From NCBI GenBank assembly GCA_002699025.1, contig PABA01000019.1, positions 1 through 35,953 of the forward strand: a stretch of DNA of 35,953 nucleotides. Reading direction: 5' to 3'. The position numbers and the translations under genes were made by a program. This DNA is from Sandaracinus sp. Its GTDB lineage: Bacteria > Myxococcota_A > Polyangia > Polyangiales > Houyiibacteriaceae. Positions 26,276 to 33,189 of this stretch are shown piece by piece; within the stretch, counting starts at the first letter, position 1, and every line of letters starts with the position of its first letter. Under the pieces are notes generated by a model. It saw only the letters and a list, made by a program, of their open reading frames with translations. It ran no database searches and was not told where the DNA came from.

Positions 26276-29029
26276 ATGACCGCACGCCGACCGTTCGAGG
26301 TCGCTGCGCTCGCGCTCGTGCTGCTCGCGTCCTCCGCCGAGGCCCAGCCTCCGCCCGACGTGACGCCGCCGAGCGTGCGCGCCGCGCGTCCTCCCCGCTG
26401 GCCCGAAGGCGCCTCCGCCGACGGGGAGGTCGAGGTGCGCCTGCGCCTCACCGTCGGCGCCGACGGCCGGGTCCGCGCCGTCGACCTGGTCGGTCGGGCG
26501 GGGCCCCTCTTCGACGCGGCGGCGCTCCGGCACGCGGTGGGGCTTCGCTTCGAGCCCGCCCGCCGGGGCGGCGAGCCGGTCTCGGCCGTGGTCGACTACG
26601 TCGTGCGCTTCACGCCGCCCCGTCCGGCGGCCCGCCCGGTGGAGGGGGCCGGGCCCGAGGACGCGGCGGCAGGCGGGGAGGCCACGGGCCCGGGTGTGTC
26701 CGCGGCGGACCCGGAGGAGGCGCCGCTCGAGGACGCGGCGGCTGGCGCGGAGGCCAGGGCAGGCTCGGGCACTTCCGCGCCGACCGAAGGGCCGGACGGC
26801 TCGCTCTCCGTCCGCTCCGACCCGCGCGGTGAGGAGCGCGAGGACGCCGCCGAGCCGGGCGAGCGCGCGGCCGGGGGAGGCGCCGGTCCCGAGGAGGAGG
26901 AAGAGGAGGAGGGCGCGCCGCGCTATGGGGCGGCCACCACCGTCGACCTCCGGGTCGCCGAGCGCCCCCTCGCCGCGGCCAGCGAGCAGCGCATCGAGGT
27001 CGAGCGCCTCGGCGACGTCCCGCGCGTCCACGCCGAGCAGCTGCTCACCCTCGCCCCCGGCGTCGTGCTCGCCAACCACGGCGGCGAGGGCAAGGCCTCG
27101 ACGCTCTTCCTCCGCGGCTTCGACGCCGGCGAGGGGCAGGACGTCGAGGTGCTGGTCGAGGGCGTGCCGCTCAACGAGCCCTCGAACGCCCACCAGCACG
27201 GCTACGCCGACGCCCACTTCCTCATCCCGGAGCTCGTCGGCGCGGTGCGCGTTCTCCCGGGCCCCTTCGATCCGGCCCAGGGGGACTTCGCCCTCGCCGG
27301 CACGGCCGAGTACACGCTCGGCGCGCCGCGGGAGGGGCTCACGGTGCTCGGTGGCTGGGGCTCGTTCCGCCGCCGGCGCCTCCTGCTCCTCTGGGGCGAC
27401 GGGGAGCGGAGCTTCGCCGGCTTCGAGGTGCAGGGCGGCGCCGGCTTCGGCGCCAACCGCGCGCATCGGCTCGTGCGCCTGCTCGCGCGCTGGGGCGGCG
27501 GCGACGAGCGGCTCGGCTGGAGCGTCCTCGCCGGCAGCCACGCGCTCCGCTTCGACTCGGCCGGCGTCGTGCGCGAGGACGCCGTCCGGGCCGGCGAGCT
27601 CCCCTGCGAGGGGGGCGAGAGCGCCCAGCGCTTCTGCACCCATGACCCGAACCAGGGCGGCTCCGCCGCGCGTCACCTGCTCGTCGGGACCGTGCGCTGG
27701 GCGCGGCCGCACCGCCGCTACGTCCAGCGCGCCTGGCTGCAGCTCAGGCGGAGCCGCTTCCGCGAGAACTTCACCTTCGCGCTGATCGACGAGCGCGGCG
27801 ACGGCCTCGACGAGCAGACCGACGTGCTCGCCTTCGGGCTCCGCGGCGACTTCACCTCCGATCGCGTCTGGCGGGGCCGGCGCCAGCAGCTCGAGCTCGG
27901 CTGGCTCGCCCGTCACGATCGCGGTGACGCGCGCATGTGGCGGCTGCGGCGGAGCACGGGTGAGCCGCATACGGTCGTCTTCGACAGCGGCCTCGCGCTC
28001 ACCCGCGCCGCCGCTCACCTCAGCGGGACGCTCCGGCTCCCGCGGGTGACCCTCCGCGCCGGCGGCCGGATCGCGGCCTTCGCCTCCACGGTCACCGATC
28101 GCGCGCTCCCGGACGCGGACCGCATGGGCGAGCGCCTGACGAGTCAGACGGCGGACGCCTTCGGGGTGGCCGTGCTGCCCCGGACCACGCTGGCGCTCCA
28201 CCTCATCGACGCCGAAGCCGCCCACGTCGACTGGCTCTCGAGCCTCGGCCTCGGCGCCCGCTCGAGCGACGCCCAGGCGCTCTCCGAAGGCGAGGACGCC
28301 CCCTTCGCGCGCGCCCGCGCCGTCGAGAGCGGCCTCCGCATGCGGATCGCGCACCCGGCCTTCGCCTTCGAGGGCCGCGCCGGCGTCTTCTGGACCCGCG
28401 TCGCCGACGACCTGCTCTTCGATCCCGAGGCCGGCCGAAACGTGCCCATCGGCGCCACGAACCGCTTCGGCGCCTTCGCCTCGGCGCGCCTCCGCGTCAC
28501 CGACTGGGCCGAGGCGCTCGCGAGCTGGAGCTGGACCGAGGCCCATCGGCCGGGCGACGACGCGGCGCCGCTCGCGCTCCGGGACGGGCCGGCGCTCCCC
28601 TTCGTGCCGCGCATGGTCGGCCGCGTCGACGCGGCCTTCCGCCGCGCGCTCCCGCTCCGCCGGGGCGCGCTGCTCGTCGGCGCGGCGCTCGGGGCCGGCG
28701 TGATCGGTCGCCGTCCCTTGCCCCTCGGCGAGGAGGCGGCCCCCTACGGCACCGTCGACGTGTCCGCGCGCGTCGGCTGGCGCTTCGTCGAGCTCCGCTT
28801 CGCGGTCCGCAACCTCCTCGACGCGCAGACGCGCCCGGTCGAGCTCCACTACGAGAGCCGCCTCGACCCGGACGATCCCTTCGGCTCGCTCCGCGCCGCG
28901 CGCCACTTCGCCGCCGGCCCACCCCGCGAGCTCTTCCTCACCCTCGCCCTCCACCTCGACCCGGCCTGGCTCGCGCCGGGGGACGAGGACGAGGGCCCGG
29001 CCTCCGACGACGAACCGAGCGATCCATGA
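26276..29029 (+). CDS. TonB-dependent outer-membrane receptor with N-terminal TonB C-domain
   Basis: The 917-residue product has a signal peptide (cleavage after about A23, SSAEA|Q). Residues about 38-112 match a TonB C-terminal domain (RPPRWPEGA, LRLTVGADGRVRAVDLVGRA, FDAAALRHAVGLRFEPA). An acidic Ala/Glu/Gly linker spans about 113-217. The plug domain starts near 219, with LAPGVVLANHGGEGKASTLF, LRGFDAGEGQDVEVLVEGVP and AHQHGYADAHFLIPELVG. The rest is a beta-barrel with many alternating strands. Receptors of this kind import siderophores, cobalamin, metals or glycans. No STN domain is present; the TonB-like domain occupies its place. The final ATGA overlap couples it to the next lipoprotein gene. 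Confidence 0.9.
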   Translation: MTARRPFEVAALALVLLASSAEAQPPPDVTPPSVRAARPPRWPEGASADGEVEVRLRLTVGADGRVRAVDLVGRAGPLFDAAALRHAVGLRFEPARRGGEPVSAVVDYVVRFTPPRPAARPVEGAGPEDAAAGGEATGPGVSAADPEEAPLEDAAAGAEARAGSGTSAPTEGPDGSLSVRSDPRGEEREDAAEPGERAAGGGAGPEEEEEEEGAPRYGAATTVDLRVAERPLAAASEQRIEVERLGDVPRVHAEQLLTLAPGVVLANHGGEGKASTLFLRGFDAGEGQDVEVLVEGVPLNEPSNAHQHGYADAHFLIPELVGAVRVLPGPFDPAQGDFALAGTAEYTLGAPREGLTVLGGWGSFRRRRLLLLWGDGERSFAGFEVQGGAGFGANRAHRLVRLLARWGGGDERLGWSVLAGSHALRFDSAGVVREDAVRAGELPCEGGESAQRFCTHDPNQGGSAARHLLVGTVRWARPHRRYVQRAWLQLRRSRFRENFTFALIDERGDGLDEQTDVLAFGLRGDFTSDRVWRGRRQQLELGWLARHDRGDARMWRLRRSTGEPHTVVFDSGLALTRAAAHLSGTLRLPRVTLRAGGRIAAFASTVTDRALPDADRMGERLTSQTADAFGVAVLPRTTLALHLIDAEAAHVDWLSSLGLGARSSDAQALSEGEDAPFARARAVESGLRMRIAHPAFAFEGRAGVFWTRVADDLLFDPEAGRNVPIGATNRFGAFASARLRVTDWAEALASWSWTEAHRPGDDAAPLALRDGPALPFVPRMVGRVDAAFRRALPLRRGALLVGAALGAGVIGRRPLPLGEEAAPYGTVDVSARVGWRFVELRFAVRNLLDAQTRPVELHYESRLDPDDPFGSLRAARHFAAGPPRELFLTLALHLDPAWLAPGDEDEGPASDDEPSDP

Positions 29030-29802
29030 CCCGCGCCACCCTCTTCGCCGCCCTCGCCTCCCTCCTCCTCGCCCTCGCGCCCGGCGGCTGCGCCGGGGAG
29101 ACGGCCGGCCGCCTCGTCGAGATCGAAGTGGCCCTCCGCGGCGATCCGGAGGCGCGCACGCACGGGACGAGCGCGGGCTGGGCCATCGAGCTGGACGAGG
29201 CCTGGCTCGTGGCGGGGCCGGTCCACGTCTTCGCCCCGGCGGACGAGCCCGTGGCCGCGCGGCTCGCCCCGCTCGCTCTCGCCCGGGCCCACGGCGGCTT
29301 CGATCCGCTCGACGGACGCGCGGTGCGCGCGGAGCTCCTCGAGCAGGCCGCGATCGACGCGCTGGATGGGACGCCCATGCGCTGGCTGGCGCCCGCCGAG
29401 GAGGGGCCCGTGGACGAGCTCTCCGTCGGCCTCGAGGCGCCGCTCGCGGGGGCGGGCGTCGCCACGCGCGGGCATCAGGCGTGGGTGCGCGGGCGCGCGA
29501 GCCGGGGCGGGGAGACGGTCGCCTTCGAGGGCGGCCTGGACCTCAGCGGGGACGGCGTGGCGAGGCGCGTGGGGAACGTGGCCCTGGACGCGACGCTCGG
29601 CGCGGGTGGGCGGTTGACCATCACGCTCGACGCGCGCCGCTGGCTCGACGGCGTGGCCTTCGATCGCCTGGACGCGGTGGAGGGCGAGGTCGCGATGTTC
29701 GAGCCCGGCGACCAGGCGAGCGCCGCCTGGCGCGTCGGGCTCCACGACCCGGGCGCGTACCGCGCGTCCTGGCGAGACGACTCGGAAGGAGAAGAACGAT
29801 GA
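29026..29802 (+). CDS. Lipoprotein 1 of the receptor locus
   Basis: The 258-residue product has a signal peptide with a lipobox-like end APGGC (C22; the -3 position is Pro, so imperfect). Its domain plan matches the next gene: a strand pair GWAIELDEAWLVAGPVHVF, later GHQAWVRGRASRGGETVAFE, then GGRLTITLDARRWLDGVAFD. It is probably attached to the outer membrane facing the periplasm or outside. It overlaps the receptor stop and the next start, both as ATGA, so the three products are likely made together. I know no named family. Partner function in ligand capture for the receptor is inferred from context. Confidence 0.75.
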   Translation: MTRATLFAALASLLLALAPGGCAGETAGRLVEIEVALRGDPEARTHGTSAGWAIELDEAWLVAGPVHVFAPADEPVAARLAPLALARAHGGFDPLDGRAVRAELLEQAAIDALDGTPMRWLAPAEEGPVDELSVGLEAPLAGAGVATRGHQAWVRGRASRGGETVAFEGGLDLSGDGVARRVGNVALDATLGAGGRLTITLDARRWLDGVAFDRLDAVEGEVAMFEPGDQASAAWRVGLHDPGAYRASWRDDSEGEER

Positions 29803-30680
29803 AGAGCGGGATCGCGATGGGTGCGCTGCTCGCGCTGGCCGGGCTGGTCGGTTGCGGGGACGGAGGCGCGAGCGGGACGCTGCGGCTGACGCTGAACGGC
29901 GAGGAGGCGTCGCGGGAGGGCTTCCCGGTGGGCGAGGGCGAGGACCGGATCGCCTTCGCCGATGGGTGGAGCGTGGAGTTCGAGAAGGTGCTGGTCTCCA
30001 TCGTCGACGTGCGCCTCGCGGCGAGTGATGGGGACGAGGCCGGCGTGGCGGTCGATCCGATCGTCGCGGACCTCCACCTGGGCACGCCGGAGGGCTGGCG
30101 CCTCGAGGGGGTGCCGGCGCGCCGCTGGGATCGCTTCTCCTACCGCTTCGGCGCGCCGACGATGGACGCGCGGCGCGTGAACGCGGTGGAGGACGCGGAC
30201 CTCGAGGCGATGGTGATGGGCGGCCACGCCTTCTGGATCGAGGGGGTCGCCCGGAGGGACGGGCAGGAGGTGCCCTTCCGCTGGGGGCTGCCGGTGGCGG
30301 TCGACAACGTGCGCTGCGTGAACGGGGTCGACGAGACGGACGGCCTGGTCATCGGGGAGGGGGGGCTGAGCGAGGCGGAGCTGACGGTGCACCTCGACCA
30401 CCTCTTCTTCGACAGCCTGGCGAGCGAGGAGCCGGGCATGCGCTTCGAGGCGATGGCGGCGGTGGCCGGGGAGGGCCCGCTCACGCTCGAGGACCTGGCG
30501 GCGCAGTCGATCACGGACGTGCGCGACGCGGAGGGGGAGCCGATCGAGGTGGAGGGCGCGCCGCTGATCTACGACCCGGGGGACACGCCGCTCGAGGCGC
30601 GGGACCTGCGCGGGTTCGTGCTCGCGGCGGCGCGGACGATGGGGCACTTCCAGGGGGAGGGCCACTGCGACTACGAGTGA
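29799..30680 (+). CDS. Lipoprotein 2 of the receptor locus, paralogue of lipoprotein 1
   Basis: The 293-residue product has a signal peptide with a good lipobox LVGC (C19). Key segments are GWSVEFEKVLVSIVDVRLAA, GHAFWIEGVARRDGQEVPFR, VDNVRCVNGVDETDG and EAELTVHLDHLFFDSLA; these align in order with lipoprotein 1. Conserved His (GHAFW, HLDH) and acidic residues could bind a metal or other ligand. AAGGAG (29786-29791) precedes the ATG. The C-terminus is GHFQGEGHCDYE. A hairpin follows at 30697-30732. It is the last gene of the receptor operon. Function is not known. Confidence 0.78.
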   Translation: MKSGIAMGALLALAGLVGCGDGGASGTLRLTLNGEEASREGFPVGEGEDRIAFADGWSVEFEKVLVSIVDVRLAASDGDEAGVAVDPIVADLHLGTPEGWRLEGVPARRWDRFSYRFGAPTMDARRVNAVEDADLEAMVMGGHAFWIEGVARRDGQEVPFRWGLPVAVDNVRCVNGVDETDGLVIGEGGLSEAELTVHLDHLFFDSLASEEPGMRFEAMAAVAGEGPLTLEDLAAQSITDVRDAEGEPIEVEGAPLIYDPGDTPLEARDLRGFVLAAARTMGHFQGEGHCDYE

Positions 30681-30696
30681 GCTCCGTCGTCGCTCG

Positions 30697-30732
30697 GTGC
30701 CCGCGCGCCCGCTCGAGCGGACTCGCGGGCAC
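30697..30732 (+). terminator. Large hairpin after the receptor operon
   Basis: GTGCCCGCG (30697-30705) and CGCGGGCAC (30724-30732) are perfect 9-base arms, and the loop itself contains the palindrome CCGCTCGAGCGG. It starts 17 bases after the lipoprotein 2 stop. No T-run follows, so it may protect the 3' end or assist Rho rather than act alone. Confidence 0.5.
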
Positions 30733-30847
30733 GCGCCCGATCCCGAACGGCCATCCGGGACGGTGCATGGTCGGAGCCCGCGAGCGCGAGGCCGGCACAT
30801 GGGGGCGAGCTCGAGCTCGACCTCCCGCCCGAGCGGCGTCGTGGCTC

Positions 30848-30865
30848 GGAGTGTGTACACACTCC
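30848..30865. promoter_or_regulatory. 18-bp perfect palindrome
   Basis: GGAGTGTGTACACACTCC is perfectly self-complementary and relatively A/T-rich for this genome. It lies 14 bases past the stop of the minus-strand gene at 30880, inside a convergent intergenic region. It could be a terminator stem for that gene or a dimeric regulator or nucleoid-protein site. Confidence 0.5.
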
Positions 30866-30879
30866 TGGCCCAGCCGCCC

Positions 30880-31224
30880 TCAGCCGAGCCGGGCGGCGAT
30901 GGCTTCCAGGTCGTCCTTCCGCGCCAGAAAGCCCCCGAGGCGCGGCTTGCCGCCGTCCTTCGGCATCAGCTTCCCGTCGCGGTAGGTCAGGTCCTTCAGG
31001 CCGATGGGGTGCGTCTTCACGGTCATGCCGAAGAGGTTCTTCAGCTCGATGGAGCCGTGGTGCACGACGAACCACGGCTGCGTCGCGTAGCCGAGCCCGA
31101 CGAGGACGTGCATGGCGCCGAGCCCCATGAGCAGGAGCTTTCCGAGCAGCAGACCGGTGCCGCCGATGAAGGCGCCGGCGACGAGCATCAGCACGGCGAA
31201 GGCGGGGTTGTAGCGGACCCTCAT
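30880..31224 (-). CDS. Small membrane protein, hypothetical
   Basis: The product has 114 residues from the ATG at 31224. Two hydrophobic helices (about 9-27, AFAVLMLVAGAFIGGTGLLL; about 30-46, LLMGLGAMHVLVGLGYA) are followed by a soluble part of about 65 residues with beta-strand character (WFVVHHGSIELKNLFGMTVK, LTYRDGKLMPKDGGKPRL), perhaps a PH-like fold. I do not recognise a named family. TACGCA ends six bases before the ATG and no Shine-Dalgarno is seen, loosely fitting the leaderless pattern. It is convergent with the receptor operon and divergent from the VanW-type gene. Confidence 0.72.
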   Translation of the reverse strand: MRVRYNPAFAVLMLVAGAFIGGTGLLLGKLLLMGLGAMHVLVGLGYATQPWFVVHHGSIELKNLFGMTVKTHPIGLKDLTYRDGKLMPKDGGKPRLGGFLARKDDLEAIAARLG

Positions 31225-31476
31225 GGGCCGTGCGTACGGCGGCGCGCCGTCGATCTCCCCCGGCGAGCTGCGCTGGGCGCGCGTGCTCGCTCCCCGCTCG
31301 GATCGCGCCCTTCGTCGGCATACGGAGCGGGCGCGTCGTTTCTCCCCGCGTCCCGTCGGACACGGGCGCGCGGCTCGACGGACCCGGGGAAGGGCCGACA
31401 CGGGCGCGTCTGCCGAGCCACGCGCCGGGCCCGCGGGTCACCGCGAATTCCCCAGTGATCTTCCCTCGGTCGGGGC

Positions 31477-31492
31477 TGGCAGGGGCCTTGAA
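31477..31492 (+). promoter_or_regulatory. Sigma-54-like promoter before the VanW-type gene
   Basis: TGGCAGGGGCCTTGAA resembles the sigma-54 consensus TGGCAC-G-N4-TTGCA. The -24 TGGCA and the -12 TTG are correct with right spacing, but the usual GC at -12 is GA. Transcription would start near 31503, just before GGAGG (31506-31510) and the ATG at 31517. The mismatch at a key base keeps this tentative. Confidence 0.35.
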
Positions 31493-31516
31493 GAAGAGAC
31501 CGGGCGGAGGACGACG

Positions 31517-32545
31517 ATGGAACCGACGACGACGCACCCCCTCTTCCCGCCCCTCACCCGCCCCGCTGCCGCGCTCGCCCGGGCCGCGCTGGTCCTGGCG
31601 CTCGCGGCGCCCGCGCTGGGGCCCGCCCCGGCCCGCGCCGCCCAGGCGGACGCCGCAGTCGAGATCGACGACGCCCGCTTCGCCGCCGAGCTCGCGTCGG
31701 CCTCCACCCGCTTCCGCACGCGGGGCCGCCGGGCCCGCCTCCGCGCCCGCAACGTCGAGCTCGCCGCCAAGCTGCTCCACGGCGCGGAGCTGGCCCCCGG
31801 CGCGGTGCTCAGCTTCAACGGGCGCGTCGGCGAGCGCTCCGAGGCGCGCGGCTTCATGCCCGCGCCGGTCATCGCCAACGGGCGCATTCGCCTCGGCCTC
31901 GGCGGCGGCGTCTGCCAGGTCTCGACGACGCTGCACCTGGCCGCGCTTCGCGCGGGCCTCGAGATCGTCGAGCACCGCACGCACAGCCGTCCCGCGCCCT
32001 ACGCGCCGGCGGGCCTGGACGCGACCGTCAGCTGGGGTCGCATCGACTACCGGGTGCGGAACCCGCACCCCTTCCCCGTGCGCGTCCGCGCCGAGGCCGC
32101 CGATGGCGTGCTCGCCGTCGCGCTCGAGGGCGCCGAGGAGGTGAGCTTCGAGGTCGACGCCGATCTCCTGCGCGAGCTGCCGGTCGCGGAGCGCGAGGTC
32201 GAGGACCCGAGCCTCGCGCCCGGGGAGCGGGTGGTCGAGGAGGAGGGGCGCGCCGGGCGCGTGGTGCGGGTGATGCGCGTCGACGCCGAGGGGCGGCGCG
32301 AGGTGCGGCGGCTCCGCTACCGCTCGGCGCCGCGGGTCGTGCGCGTGGGGGTGGCCGTCGCCGACGAGGCGGGCGAAGGCGACGAGGCGAGCGAGGGCGC
32401 GGAGCTCGCGGGGGCGGATGGCGCCGGGGTGGATGGTGCCGGCGCCAGTGGCGCTGGGGTGGACGGTGCCGGCGCCAGTGGCGCTGGGGTGGACGGCGAG
32501 CCGAGGGGCGGGCGCGCGGCGGCGTATCCGGCGACCGAAGCGTGA
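31517..32545 (+). CDS. VanW-family protein with G5-like domain
   Basis: The 342-residue product has a long signal-like N-terminus (to about residue 43, ending GPAPARAAQA). The VanW domain covers about 55-200, with AELAPGAVLSFNGRVGERSE, the Cys motif GGGVCQVSTTLHLAAL (C133) and WGRIDYRVRNPHPFPVRV. A G5-like domain follows (about 205-285, ERVVEEEGRAGRVVRVMRVD). The last 50 residues are Gly/Ala/Asp-rich and contain a 10-residue tandem repeat. VanW domains occur in vancomycin-resistance clusters, but their activity is unknown; most lie in cell-wall proteins of Gram-positives. GGAGG precedes the ATG. No van genes are nearby. Confidence 0.88.
   Translation: MEPTTTHPLFPPLTRPAAALARAALVLALAAPALGPAPARAAQADAAVEIDDARFAAELASASTRFRTRGRRARLRARNVELAAKLLHGAELAPGAVLSFNGRVGERSEARGFMPAPVIANGRIRLGLGGGVCQVSTTLHLAALRAGLEIVEHRTHSRPAPYAPAGLDATVSWGRIDYRVRNPHPFPVRVRAEAADGVLAVALEGAEEVSFEVDADLLRELPVAEREVEDPSLAPGERVVEEEGRAGRVVRVMRVDAEGRREVRRLRYRSAPRVVRVGVAVADEAGEGDEASEGAELAGADGAGVDGAGASGAGVDGAGASGAGVDGEPRGGRAAAYPATEA
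32435..32494 (+). repeat. 30-bp tandem repeat in the VanW-type gene
   Basis: Two identical 30-base units (32435-32464 and 32465-32494), with a degenerate copy before them, encode GAGASGAGVD twice. The unit is in frame and lies in the disordered tail. Confidence 0.9.
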
Positions 32546-32636
32546 GGGCGCCGAGTGGCGGCGCGCGTGGAGCGAGCGCGCGACGGTGCTGGGGGCACGA
32601 AGGGGGGCAGCGCCGTGGGGAGGCTCGTCATCCGCG

Positions 32637-32655
32637 GCTGCCGCTGGCGGGCAGC
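32637..32655. terminator. Hairpin between convergent genes
   Basis: GCTGCC (32637-32642) pairs with GGCAGC (32650-32655) around a 7-base loop; an alternative CCGCTG / CAGCGG pairing overlaps it. There is no T-run. It sits between the VanW-type gene and the convergent minus-strand operon and may serve transcripts from either side. Confidence 0.35.
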
Positions 32656-32688
32656 GGCCGGGGCATGGGCCGGGGCAGGGCCTCTTCG

Positions 32689-33189
32689 TCACATGTGAAT
32701 GTGCCAGAAGACCGACCAGCGGAGCGCCATCGCCACGACGTCGGCCTCCGGGTGGGCATGGCGCGCCCGCTCGGCCATGCGCTTCGTCCGCCGCTCCTCG
32801 AAGGACACGCTGCGTCGCACGCCCCCGGCCGTCCGCACGAAGAGCATCACGCCTCGCGCCTCCTCCACCGGCGCCGTCGAGTACACGGTCATGCCGGTGC
32901 GCAGCACGCGCGCGTCCACCGCCTCGGCGTGCGGGCAGCGCACCTCCCGCGCCCCGCGCCAGAGCCTCTGCCGCGCCAGCAGCCAGAAGGTCCCGCCGCT
33001 CTGCCGGTAGGCCGCGTCCATCGCCTCCCAGAGCCGCGGCACGGCGGCCGCCTCCGCCCGCCCGGTCACCACCTCCACCGGCACTGGCGCCTCGGGCCGG
33101 CCGACGAAGAGCGCGAAGGGCGCGGCGCCCTCCTCGAAGAGGTCGCAGCCCGCCGCAGCCTCGACCGGGTGGAGCGCCAGCGCCGTCAT
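32689..33189 (-). CDS. Hypothetical protein
   Basis: The product has 166 residues and looks like a soluble mixed alpha/beta protein with no signal or membrane segment. Notable stretches are LFEEGAAPFALFVGRPEAPV, GGTFWLLARQRLWRGAREV, and MTVYSTAPVEEARGVMLFVR; the end is ALRWSVFWHIHM. I do not recognise a family. Its ATG overlaps the stop of the HEAT-repeat gene as ATGA, so it is the last gene of a three-gene coupled operon and may act with those products. Confidence 0.75.
   Translation of the reverse strand: MTALALHPVEAAAGCDLFEEGAAPFALFVGRPEAPVPVEVVTGRAEAAAVPRLWEAMDAAYRQSGGTFWLLARQRLWRGAREVRCPHAEAVDARVLRTGMTVYSTAPVEEARGVMLFVRTAGGVRRSVSFEERRTKRMAERARHAHPEADVVAMALRWSVFWHIHM

Noticed and set aside
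31517-32545. Vancomycin resistance cluster
   Set aside because: A VanW domain alone does not indicate resistance; no vanA, vanH, vanX, vanR or vanS homologue is present.
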